64,000 bases of DNA from Shewanella chilikensis (GTDB lineage: Bacteria > Pseudomonadota > Gammaproteobacteria > Enterobacterales > Shewanellaceae), in assembly GCF_002836945.1 (NCBI RefSeq), contig NZ_NIJM01000018.1:1-64000 (forward strand), read 5' to 3'. Positions within the stretch are counted from its first letter, which is position 1, and each line of letters begins with the position of its first letter. Below the pieces are notes generated by a model. The model had not been told where the DNA came from. It did not search any database and worked only from the letters and a program-made list of their open reading frames with translations. Shown here piece after piece: positions 55,734-63,503 of this stretch. The position numbers were made by a program, and so were the translations under genes.

Positions 55734-56350
55734 TTCTTGGACAATTCAAGGATCATTTCGTCCAGCATAGGCATACTGCGAATCGACTTGGTATTGATCA
55801 GATACTTGCCATTGACCACCAGCGCCGGGATCCCCTGGATTTTGGCGATGGCAATTCCTTGGTCCCACTTGGCCAAGAGTTGTTTCACTTCAGGGGTTCC
55901 CTTGAGACGGTTGAACTCTTCTTGCGAGATCCCGGCCTGACTCAGGCCAAAACGGATGAGCTCATCACCACTGGTAAACTTGGCCTTCTTATCGTGGATC
56001 CTGGCATATAAAGCCATTTTGGCGGCTTTATATTTGTCTTCACTTAACACCTTGGCCACCGCCAAGACCTCAGAGGCTTCGGCACCAAAAGGCGATTTAC
56101 TGGAAATATGATAAGCATCGTAATCCACGCCGGATGGCAAATTTTTAACCATCCCGGGAACAACAGACTTCTCATACTTGTAGCAGAACGGGCAGTTGAC
56201 AGAAAAAATTTTGGTTACCTGTTTATTAACCTGAAACTGAACATTTTCCGGTAAAACTTGATAATGGTTTCCTTCTTCCAAATCCAATGCCATTGCATTG
56301 CAGCTTCCCAGTAGAAAAGCACCCACTACAATTTTTTTAATAAATTTCAT
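55730..56350 (-). CDS. dsbL: DsbA-type thiol oxidase DsbL
   Basis: A 206-residue periplasmic thiol oxidase with signal peptide (about 1-21, ending NAMA). The active site is C53-P-F-C56, and the cis-Pro loop is QGIPALVVNG (about residues 174-183). DsbL forms the disulfide of AssT in E. coli CFT073, and assT lies just across the divergent spacer. I start at 56350, where the signal peptide begins; the longer frame to 56422 has no ribosome site. Confidence 0.9.
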   Translation of the reverse strand: MKFIKKIVVGAFLLGSCNAMALDLEEGNHYQVLPENVQFQVNKQVTKIFSVNCPFCYKYEKSVVPGMVKNLPSGVDYDAYHISSKSPFGAEASEVLAVAKVLSEDKYKAAKMALYARIHDKKAKFTSGDELIRFGLSQAGISQEEFNRLKGTPEVKQLLAKWDQGIAIAKIQGIPALVVNGKYLINTKSIRSMPMLDEMILELSKK

Positions 56351-56685
56351 TTTCGACCTCTTATCCATCAATTCAGATTCAACCCCATAATGCCAATATA
56401 AAAACCAATCACAACAAGCCACCCCAGATAATTAATGACACTGTGAGTAACAACAAAATAAACAACAGAATTCAAATAAACCAATATGGATTTCAAAAAA
56501 TAATGAATTACAAACAAACCAATAAGGTAAATCAAATTTTTTGAAGTGATAAGTCAAGACGTAAACAAGAGCACAAACAAAACATTAACCAAACATTAAA
56601 AACGCCAAATGTGACTATGACCTCAAATTAAATTTCTCCGTTCAACTTAATTAATAAGCGTCAATTAAAAACAAAGGATGATGAT
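56351..56685. other. AT-rich divergent region dsbL-assT
   Basis: A 335-bp spacer, much richer in A and T than its surroundings, between the divergent dsbL and assT genes. It should hold both promoters and probably regulator sites. TTGA-N9-TCAA occurs near 56540-56556. No gene or confident promoter is seen. Confidence 0.4.
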
Positions 56686-58464
56686 ATGAAAAAGTCACTC
56701 ACTTCATTGGCTGTAGTATTAGGTATTGGTTTATCGGCTTCTGTCTCTGCTGCTGGTTTTTACCCAGCACCGCCAGCTGGAAACTTAGGAGGGATTATTG
56801 TCAACCCCTATGGTAATTCGCCACTCACTGCCCTAGTCGATTTGGGTAGCAAGCGAGTGTCCGATGTTAACGTTACCGTGGCCGGAAAAGGTAAGAATGG
56901 AGTCAGTATTTCCTATCCGGTCGGTCCCAAAACTATTAACAGACATGACGGTATTCCTATTTTCGGCCTCTATGCCGATTATAAGAATCAGGTCAGTGTT
57001 AACTTCACTCTCGACGGTAAGAAATATAGCGATAAATATGAAATTCTCACCAGTGCACTCGAGAACAAGTACATAGATAACCGTAATATTACTTCGATGC
57101 AGGAAGTAAAGGTCAAGAAAGTCGATAAAAATTTTAAAGACAGACTGTTAATGGTGAACTCTCATACCATGGTATTCCAAGGTTCAGATCTGCACTGGTC
57201 CGGAGTCAAGGGGAAGGATGCCGGTATTTTCGAGTCGACCCCAGCATTGGGCGCCATGACATTCGACATGGCCCCTCTTACTTATATCATTGATACACAA
57301 GGTGAAACACGTTGGTGGTTGGATCAGGATGCCACCTATAATGGCCGTGATATCGACGTAAACAAGCGCGGCTATCTGATGGGATTGAGAAAGGATGGCC
57401 GCGGTAATCTGAGCTTTGTCCAAGGTCAACATTTCGGATATCTGGACTTGATGGGTAAGATAGTCGACTTCAAGATCCCAAGGGGCTATCAGGACTTGTC
57501 CCATGAAAGCATAACTATGCCCAATGGCAACCTATTACTCAGGGGCGCCAAGACCAACTATGTCAACCCACAAGGGGACAAGGTGCATACCGTCAGGGAC
57601 CATATCCTCGAGGTAGACCAACAGGGGAATTTGGTTGATGTCTGGGATCTCAATAAGATTCTCGACCCCTACCGTGATGCCTTGCTCAAGGCCTTGGATA
57701 TGGGCGCTGTTTGCGTCAACGTGGATCTCGACCATGCCGGTCAAGCCGCCGGTGAAATGAAGATAGATGCGCCCTATGGCGATATTCCAGGTATAGCCGC
57801 AGGTCGTAACTGGGCCCACGTCAACTCCATTTCCTACGATCCCAAAGATGACGGCATCATTCTGTCGCTGCGCCACCAAGGGGTAGTGAAGATCACCCGC
57901 GATAAACAGGTCAAATGGATCCTCACCCCCAGCATAGGCTGGAAGGGAGAACTGGCCAAAAAGCTCCTTAAGCCCGTCGATGCCAAAGGCAAAGCCATTG
58001 CTTGCTCTGAGCAAGGTGATTGCCAAGGCGACTTTGACTTCACCTATACCCAGCACACAGCCTGGCTGAGCAGCAAAGGCACCTTAACTGTGTTTGATAA
58101 CGGTGATGGTCGCCACTATACCCAACCCGCTTTACCCACCCAGAAATACAGTCGCTTTGTGGAATACAAAATCGACGAAAACAATATGACAGTGCAGCAA
58201 ATCTGGGAATACGGTAAAGAACGGGGCTACGAGTGGTATAGCCCTATCACTTCCAACGTGGAATACGTTGCCGACCACAACACCATCTTTGGTTTTGGTG
58301 GCTCTATCAATCTGTTTGAGCCCGGCAGAGTCACAGGCAAATTCAATGAGATTGATTACCGCACCAAGGAAGTGAAACTGGAAATCGATGTCCTTTCCGA
58401 CAAGGCGGGCCAGCCCCATTACCGCGGCCTGTTTATCGAACCGGCGAAGATGTTCGGACGTTGA
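56686..58464 (+). CDS. assT: Periplasmic aryl-sulfate sulfotransferase AssT
   Basis: A 592-residue PAPS-independent sulfotransferase that moves sulfate from one phenol sulfate to another phenol through a His intermediate. Signal peptide (about 1-22, SVSA-AGFY), beta-sandwich N-domain, then a six-bladed propeller. The catalytic set known from UPEC AssT is present: H273, H378 (WAHVN), R396 (LRHQG) and the sulfated nucleophile H457 (QHTAW). C440 and C446 match the UPEC disulfide pair made by DsbL. GGATGATGAT precedes the ATG. A barrel protein follows 43 bp downstream. Confidence 0.95.
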   Translation: MKKSLTSLAVVLGIGLSASVSAAGFYPAPPAGNLGGIIVNPYGNSPLTALVDLGSKRVSDVNVTVAGKGKNGVSISYPVGPKTINRHDGIPIFGLYADYKNQVSVNFTLDGKKYSDKYEILTSALENKYIDNRNITSMQEVKVKKVDKNFKDRLLMVNSHTMVFQGSDLHWSGVKGKDAGIFESTPALGAMTFDMAPLTYIIDTQGETRWWLDQDATYNGRDIDVNKRGYLMGLRKDGRGNLSFVQGQHFGYLDLMGKIVDFKIPRGYQDLSHESITMPNGNLLLRGAKTNYVNPQGDKVHTVRDHILEVDQQGNLVDVWDLNKILDPYRDALLKALDMGAVCVNVDLDHAGQAAGEMKIDAPYGDIPGIAAGRNWAHVNSISYDPKDDGIILSLRHQGVVKITRDKQVKWILTPSIGWKGELAKKLLKPVDAKGKAIACSEQGDCQGDFDFTYTQHTAWLSSKGTLTVFDNGDGRHYTQPALPTQKYSRFVEYKIDENNMTVQQIWEYGKERGYEWYSPITSNVEYVADHNTIFGFGGSINLFEPGRVTGKFNEIDYRTKEVKLEIDVLSDKAGQPHYRGLFIEPAKMFGR

Positions 58465-58476
58465 TTTGACTTTAAC

Positions 58477-58495
58477 GGCCGGGAGCTTCCCGGCC
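58477..58495 (+). other. Intercistronic hairpin
   Basis: GGCCGGGA-GCT-TCCCGGCC, a perfect 8-bp GC stem between assT and the barrel gene, ending directly before the TAAGG ribosome site (58496-58500). No T-run follows, so it is more likely an mRNA stabiliser or translation modulator than a terminator. Confidence 0.65.
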
Positions 58496-58507
58496 TAAGG
58501 TAACACC

Positions 58508-59266
58508 ATGTTAGTAAGGACTTCATTACTACGGCTATTGCCCTTGTTGCTACTGATCCCCACGGCCCAAGCCGAGGTGTTCCAACAACAAAATGGCATC
58601 AAAGTCGGCTATGAACACCTGTTGGATGCCAAAGACAATAACCCCAATCTCTACAGCCAGAGTTATCTCAGTTTTACCAACACTACCCGCGCCAGTTGGG
58701 GCGATTTTGCAGCTTGGCTGACACTGGAAAACCCCTTGGACGACAATGACAATCAGCAAGGCAATAAGGCCGGTGCTACCGTCAAGTCCTGGCTAAAACT
58801 GGACTATAACCTGGGCGATACCCCCTTTAACCTTTGGCTACAGTCTTTTACGGCCAACAATAAAAACCGTACCGAAGAAAACTTCTACTACGGCCTGTCT
58901 TACGACATCCAATGGCAGAAGCTCAAAGGAACCATGGCGATAGGCGCCCACTACGCCTGGGGCGATATGGATGCCTCCCAGCAAGACTTTAATGGCAGCA
59001 GTGGTTATGCCGCCGTGGTGCAATTAGCTTATCCTGTGACTCAAGAATTACTGGGTAAATTTTACTTTGAGACCCAATTCGATCGCAGTGATGAACAAGT
59101 GGCAACTTTCCTTTATCGGGATTCAGGTTATCAAGCAATTTTGGGATTAGATTATCAATTCCTACCACAAGCCTCAGCGTCATTGGCATATAAGTATCGT
59201 GATGCTTGGGGCGGTTCAATTCACCATGGAGGCGAACTGTTATTCGAGCTAGGATATCAATTTTAG
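58508..59266 (+). CDS. Outer-membrane barrel, possibly Tsx-like
   Basis: A 252-residue barrel with a signal peptide (about 1-22, TAQA-EVFQ) and a terminal ELGYQF. The strand pattern and segments such as NLYSQSYLSF, YYGLSYDIQW and LLFELGYQF recall the Tsx/OmpK channel family, but identity is weak and I could be wrong. It lies 43 bp after assT and is probably in the same transcript. If so it could bring aryl sulfates or phenols to AssT; that is inference. Confidence 0.6.
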   Translation: MLVRTSLLRLLPLLLLIPTAQAEVFQQQNGIKVGYEHLLDAKDNNPNLYSQSYLSFTNTTRASWGDFAAWLTLENPLDDNDNQQGNKAGATVKSWLKLDYNLGDTPFNLWLQSFTANNKNRTEENFYYGLSYDIQWQKLKGTMAIGAHYAWGDMDASQQDFNGSSGYAAVVQLAYPVTQELLGKFYFETQFDRSDEQVATFLYRDSGYQAILGLDYQFLPQASASLAYKYRDAWGGSIHHGGELLFELGYQF

Positions 59267-59295
59267 AAAAAACCAAATAAATAACACATAAAGCA

Positions 59296-59333
59296 TGCCA
59301 AAGGTAATAAGGATCACATTATTATCTTTGGCA
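59296..59333. repeat. Long inverted repeat before the LysR gene
   Basis: TGCCAAAGGTAATAA (59296-59310) and TTATTATCTTTGGCA (59319-59333) form a 15-bp inverted repeat with one G-U and an 8-base loop. No T-run follows. It may be a 3' hairpin of the assT transcript or a regulator site for the LysR gene 89 bp downstream. Confidence 0.65.
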
Positions 59334-59421
59334 ACATTAAAACACATATCACTCTTGATGGACACGGGTCACAGTAAATCTCCATTTTATATACTATCTT
59401 ATATAAAAAGGGGAACAGGCC

Positions 59422-60396
59422 ATGAACAAAGCTGACATAAACAACCTATCTCTAATTCACCTTCAACTAATAAGGCTTATCCTGGAACATGGAAATGCCA
59501 GTATTGCCGCCCAAGAATTAGGGTTGACTCAATCCGGAATTAGCTATCATATAAAAAAGATAAGACAGATATTTAATGATGAAATGTTTGTCAGAACAAA
59601 ATACGGCTTCACCCCAACAGAAAAGTGCAACAGAATTAAAAGCACTGTTCAGGATATTATATTAAGGATTGAGGATGATCTGCTAAACAGTTGTGACTTT
59701 TCACCTATGAACATCGATAAGGAAGTATGGCTTGCGGCCGATAATACTATCTGTAACTGGTTTCCAGAGTTAATAGAACAAGCCAATCAAATCGCGCCTA
59801 GAATGGTACTTTGTACCCGTAGTTGGAATCAAAATAGCTTTGATGAAATTCTCACCGGTTCTATCAACTTTGGTATTCACGTTAACCAAACCTCGCTCAG
59901 TTCTCTCTATAAGGTGGATCTACTGCCCTGTTGCAGGTATTTTTTTATGCGTCATGATCATTACCTGGCGAAGAAAGGACATATTGATCTAAAGGATCTA
60001 CTGGATTTCCCCGTGGTATTGCACGACTTGTGTGGTTTCAACTCCTATGGACAATCCCTGATCGAAAAGACCATGAAGCTCAAGTTCCCGGACTTCAAGA
60101 TCAGAGCCAAAATTAGCAGCATCGGTGAGATAATCGAAGTGCTGAAGAGCAGTAACGCCCTGGTGTATACCTCGGCACTGGCTTTCCCTCTGGAAGAAAT
60201 AGGTACTGAGCTTTGTGTACTGAAAGCACCAAGCAGTCTATCCGATGTAGAGTTTATTTATAAACTTTATATCTCTTCCGCTCGCTACGGCTCAGTGGAG
60301 TCCGACTGGTTAATCAGCTTTATCAGTGAATCATTCCGTCATTTTGCCTGCCGTAAATATCAGCTGCTGGAGTCACTGATCTGCAACCAAGCCTAA
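59422..60396 (+). CDS. LysR family transcriptional regulator
   Basis: A 324-residue LysR regulator. The HTH lies at about residues 8-65 (NASIAAQELGLTQSGISYHIKKIR, then EMFVRTKYGFTPTEKC). The effector domain is Cys-rich and fits the LysR substrate-binding fold from about 92. AAGGGGAA is the ribosome site. The first part of the gene is AT-rich compared with its flanks. Its place beside the assT unit suggests it controls that unit, perhaps in response to an aryl compound. Confidence 0.87.
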   Translation: MNKADINNLSLIHLQLIRLILEHGNASIAAQELGLTQSGISYHIKKIRQIFNDEMFVRTKYGFTPTEKCNRIKSTVQDIILRIEDDLLNSCDFSPMNIDKEVWLAADNTICNWFPELIEQANQIAPRMVLCTRSWNQNSFDEILTGSINFGIHVNQTSLSSLYKVDLLPCCRYFFMRHDHYLAKKGHIDLKDLLDFPVVLHDLCGFNSYGQSLIEKTMKLKFPDFKIRAKISSIGEIIEVLKSSNALVYTSALAFPLEEIGTELCVLKAPSSLSDVEFIYKLYISSARYGSVESDWLISFISESFRHFACRKYQLLESLICNQA

Positions 60397-60520
60397 GCAA
60401 CCAAACAGAGCAAAAGCCACTATTGACAGGCATTTCAAGAGCAAAAGGATCTGATGGCGTAGCCTGGTATGACTAGACTTATACGAAGCCAAGATTAGAC
60501 TTGGCTTCGAGGATAGGATC

Positions 60521-61408
60521 ATGAGTGTCTTTACACGCCTGCTGGCCGTTTCAGACGACAGCAATAGAGGAAAGCTGGCCCTGAGAAAGGCGGTGCAACT
60601 GGCCAATGCCAGCCATGCCGAGCTCACATTACTCAGAGTCAAAACACCCCAGTATCAGGGTATTGGTCAGTGGTTACAGCAAAAAGTGCATCCACAGCCC
60701 TTGGTTTCCCATCTAAGAGAAAAACGCCCCCATTATCCATCGAGAGAGTTGAACCTTTGCGTGAAGCAATGTCAGGCCAAGGATCTGCCGACCGCCATTC
60801 TTATTGAGCTCAAACAAGCAGATTACGATCTGCTGTTGGTAGAGCATCACAGTTACTCAGCCCTGCAGTGTGAGTTGGGCCATACCTATGACTGGCAACT
60901 GCTGCAACGTGTGTCTCTGCCGGTGATGTTTGTCAGCGACTCCCCTTGGGAACAACAAGGGTCGTTACTGGCGGCTTTGGAGTTGGATGAAGACACGGAA
61001 GATCATGCCCATTTCAATCACAGCTTGTTACTACAAGCCAATGAATTTGCCGGATTACTAAAGCAAAAATTACATCTGCTCAATTGCTATCAGGAAGCAG
61101 ACATCAGCATGGCCTTCGATAACCAGCAACTCGGCTGTCGTTCACTAAAGGACAACCAGTGGCAAAAACTGCGACAGGTTGCCAGGCCTTTGGCCTTGAG
61201 TGACGAACAGTTACATCTGGCCAGCGGCATGCCGGATCATGTGGTGCCGGAAGCCGCTCAAAAATGGCACAGCAACATAGTCATCATGGGGGCGGCCGAA
61301 CACAGGGGCTTGTTGAGTGAACTCAACGGCCACGCCTCAGAACAGATGCTCAATCAGCTGCGCTGCGATGTACTGGCGTTAAAACCCAGTTGCCCCTTAC
61401 TGCATTGA
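60521..61408 (+). CDS. Tandem universal stress protein (UspE-like)
   Basis: A 295-residue protein with two Usp domains (about 3-140 and 150-290). The first opens FTRLLAVSDDSNRGKLALRKA. The second ends in the NIVIMGAAEHRGLLSELNGHASEQ segment, whose G-2x-G-9x-G(S/T)-like ATP loop is degenerate. The arrangement is that of E. coli UspE (316). Function in stress survival is inferred. It is convergent with folM, whose stop is 2 bp away. Confidence 0.82.
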   Translation: MSVFTRLLAVSDDSNRGKLALRKAVQLANASHAELTLLRVKTPQYQGIGQWLQQKVHPQPLVSHLREKRPHYPSRELNLCVKQCQAKDLPTAILIELKQADYDLLLVEHHSYSALQCELGHTYDWQLLQRVSLPVMFVSDSPWEQQGSLLAALELDEDTEDHAHFNHSLLLQANEFAGLLKQKLHLLNCYQEADISMAFDNQQLGCRSLKDNQWQKLRQVARPLALSDEQLHLASGMPDHVVPEAAQKWHSNIVIMGAAEHRGLLSELNGHASEQMLNQLRCDVLALKPSCPLLH

Positions 61409-61409
61409 A

Positions 61410-62117
61410 TCACTTGAGTGGCCGCCCGCCATCGAGCGACAGAGTGCGGCCGGTCATATAGCGACTGCTCATCAGATACTTCACCGCGGTCAGCATCTCC
61501 TGCTCACCGCCCTCTTTGGGCAATAATGCCTTGGCAAGCGCCTTTTGCCGGTAGGCAGTATCATCCTGATCATTAAACAGCATCAGTGCCGGCGCTATGC
61601 CGTTGACCTTGACACCCGGCGCCAGCTTGGCGGCAAATGACAGGGTCAAATTATCCAGCGCTGCCTTACTGGCGGCATAGGCTATGTGCTTCTTACTGCC
61701 CTTCTGCGCCACATAATCGCTGATATGGATGATATCCCGGCAGCCTATCTCATCAGTCTCCAGTAGCGGCGCCAGTGCCAGATTCAACTGATAAGGCACA
61801 GAGGCGTGGATCTGCATCATGCTGTCAAAAACCTTTGCGGCGTCTGTGTCAGGCCGCTCCGGCATCCAATCCGAGGCGTTGTGAATGATTGCCCGCAGAG
61901 ACTCGTGCTTGTTTTTTACCTCGGCAATAAAGGCTTTGATCTCGCTATTTTGCAAAAGATCCACTCGATACAGCTCGGCGCCCGCGGCCTTGAGATCCTC
62001 GATAGCAGTATAGTGGCTGCGATAGGTACCGATAAGTGGATAGCCCTGAGCCATCAAGTCCTTGGCCATTGCCAGTCCCAGACGCTTTCCTATACCGGTG
62101 ATCAAAATAGGCTGCAT
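61410..62117 (-). CDS. folM: Dihydromonapterin reductase FolM
   Basis: A 235-residue short-chain dehydrogenase that reduces dihydromonapterin and has weak dihydrofolate reductase activity. The cofactor loop is TGIGKRLGLAMAKDL (about residues 7-21); the Arg after GK suits pteridine reductases. The catalytic YAASKAAL holds Tyr and Lys (about 149-156). I start at 62117 with AGGA 7 bp upstream; a start at 62132 would add five residues. Confidence 0.88.
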   Translation of the reverse strand: MQPILITGIGKRLGLAMAKDLMAQGYPLIGTYRSHYTAIEDLKAAGAELYRVDLLQNSEIKAFIAEVKNKHESLRAIIHNASDWMPERPDTDAAKVFDSMMQIHASVPYQLNLALAPLLETDEIGCRDIIHISDYVAQKGSKKHIAYAASKAALDNLTLSFAAKLAPGVKVNGIAPALMLFNDQDDTAYRQKALAKALLPKEGGEQEMLTAVKYLMSSRYMTGRTLSLDGGRPLK

Positions 62118-62400
62118 GTGTTTTCCTTTCATGTTTCAGTCACACTATTGTTTCACGTTAGGCCGCACTCTGACCAGTCTCGGACTATGCTCTCATCTGA
62201 GCGCAGGTGCTAATCTGAACATATTGGAAACCCTATTGAAAATAAACAGATAACCTTGACTAATCGGCAAAGTGCCAACCCGCTCGCATATTTGAATTTC
62301 AATGCCATAAATACTGCTACACCTGTGCTCGCTTCAACAGTATCGTCATACAAATACCCAGTATTATCAGTTAAAAATTCAACTACAAAGGTCACCTCCC

Positions 62401-62871
62401 ATGCGTTTCAATCAGTTAATCTTATTGGCAGCCCTGTTTATTTCCCCTCTGGCCTACAGTGCCGACAACCTGTTCGGCGAACCGGTCGATCTGAATATCT
62501 TCGTGCCCATTTCCACATTGATGGCATCGCCGAATGACTATGTGGGTAAGGAGCTCACGGTAGAAGGCACCATAGTCTCAGTGTGCAGCAAGCGGGGCTG
62601 CTGGATGGAACTGGCAACCGACGACAGCTTTGATCGATTGAGAGTCAAGGTTCGCGACGGCGAGATGGTCTTTCCCGTCAGTGCCCGTGGGCAAAAAGCC
62701 TATGCTACCGGAGCGTTAGAGGCAATTGAGCTGGATCTCGAACAGACCCGTGCTTATCTCGGGCATCAGGCCCAGCAACACAACAAGCCCTTCGATCCTG
62801 AGTCCGTAACTCAAGCAGTGACTTTCTATCAGTTGCATCCATACGGAGTCGAAATCCGTGATGCTGAGTAA
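62401..62871 (+). CDS. DUF4920 domain periplasmic protein
   Basis: A 156-residue secreted protein. Signal peptide (about 1-20, LAYS-ADNL) and a single DUF4920 domain of OB-like strands with VCSKRGCWMELATDD (about residues 60-74), the two Cys forming a likely metal or disulfide motif. Function unknown. The next gene overlaps its 3' end by 11 bp, so it is coupled to a PepSY-type membrane protein. Confidence 0.78.
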   Translation: MRFNQLILLAALFISPLAYSADNLFGEPVDLNIFVPISTLMASPNDYVGKELTVEGTIVSVCSKRGCWMELATDDSFDRLRVKVRDGEMVFPVSARGQKAYATGALEAIELDLEQTRAYLGHQAQQHNKPFDPESVTQAVTFYQLHPYGVEIRDAE

Positions 62872-63421
62872 CAAGCTGCGCAAAAGGATCCGTTTATTGC
62901 ACAGAGACATAGGGTATCTGTGCATAGGCATGACTCTGGTGTATGCCATTTCGGGAATTGCCGTCAATCACATCAATGACTGGAACCCCAACTACCAGAT
63001 AACCCAGAGTGAGAGCCGTGTCGAAGGGTTGAATCCTTCACTGGGTAACAGTGACATTCAAAGCCTGTTGAGCCGCCACTTTTCGCTGCAGGATAATATC
63101 CGCAGCGGTTATCGTGCCAGCGATAATGAGTACCAAGTCTTTCTCAAAGATGGCAGCCAACTGAGCGCTAACCTGGTATCCGGCACAGTCTCGGCCGAGA
63201 TAGTAAACAGCAGGCCATTACTGCAGGCACTCAACTATCTGCATCTTAACCATGCCCGTGACGCCTGGACCTGGATTGCCGACATCTATGCCGCCATGCT
63301 GCTGTTTTTGGCGCTATCGGCGCTGGTGATGTTGCGTAGTGGCAACCTGCTCAAGAGCCGCAAGACCTGGCTGACTCTCACGGGCATCCTGCTGCCATTG
63401 CTGTTTATTCTGCTGCGCTAA
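62861..63421 (+). CDS. PepSY-associated transmembrane protein
   Basis: A 186-residue protein resembling PepSY_TM proteins. A helix at about residues 17-37 (DIGYLCIGMTLVYAISGIAVNH), a periplasmic PepSY-like domain and two C-terminal helices (about 137-157, 163-185) with the LNYLHLNHARDAWTWIADIYA segment between. PepSY_TM proteins often accompany TonB receptors and act in periplasmic iron reduction. Here a TonB receptor gene is convergent. The start may be GTG 62858 or ATG 62861. Confidence 0.8.
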   Translation: MLSNKLRKRIRLLHRDIGYLCIGMTLVYAISGIAVNHINDWNPNYQITQSESRVEGLNPSLGNSDIQSLLSRHFSLQDNIRSGYRASDNEYQVFLKDGSQLSANLVSGTVSAEIVNSRPLLQALNYLHLNHARDAWTWIADIYAAMLLFLALSALVMLRSGNLLKSRKTWLTLTGILLPLLFILLR

Positions 63422-63453
63422 CGCTCTCTGAGCACAAACACTATTAGATAACA

Positions 63454-63485
63454 AAGAACCCGGTCATAGCCGGGTTCTTCCGTTT
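63454..63485. terminator. Bidirectional terminator
   Basis: AAGAACCCGG (63454-63463), loop TCATAG, CCGGGTTCTT (63470-63479), then CCGTTTT. It serves the PepSY gene on the plus strand and can serve the TonB receptor gene on the minus strand. Confidence 0.82.
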
Positions 63486-63503
63486 TCTCTCCCCTTGAAA
63501 GGC

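Noticed and set aside
56540..56556. FNR-like or CRP-like site before assT
   Set aside because: TTGA-N9-TCAA has the wrong spacing for FNR, and a nearby TGTGA half-site lacks its partner.
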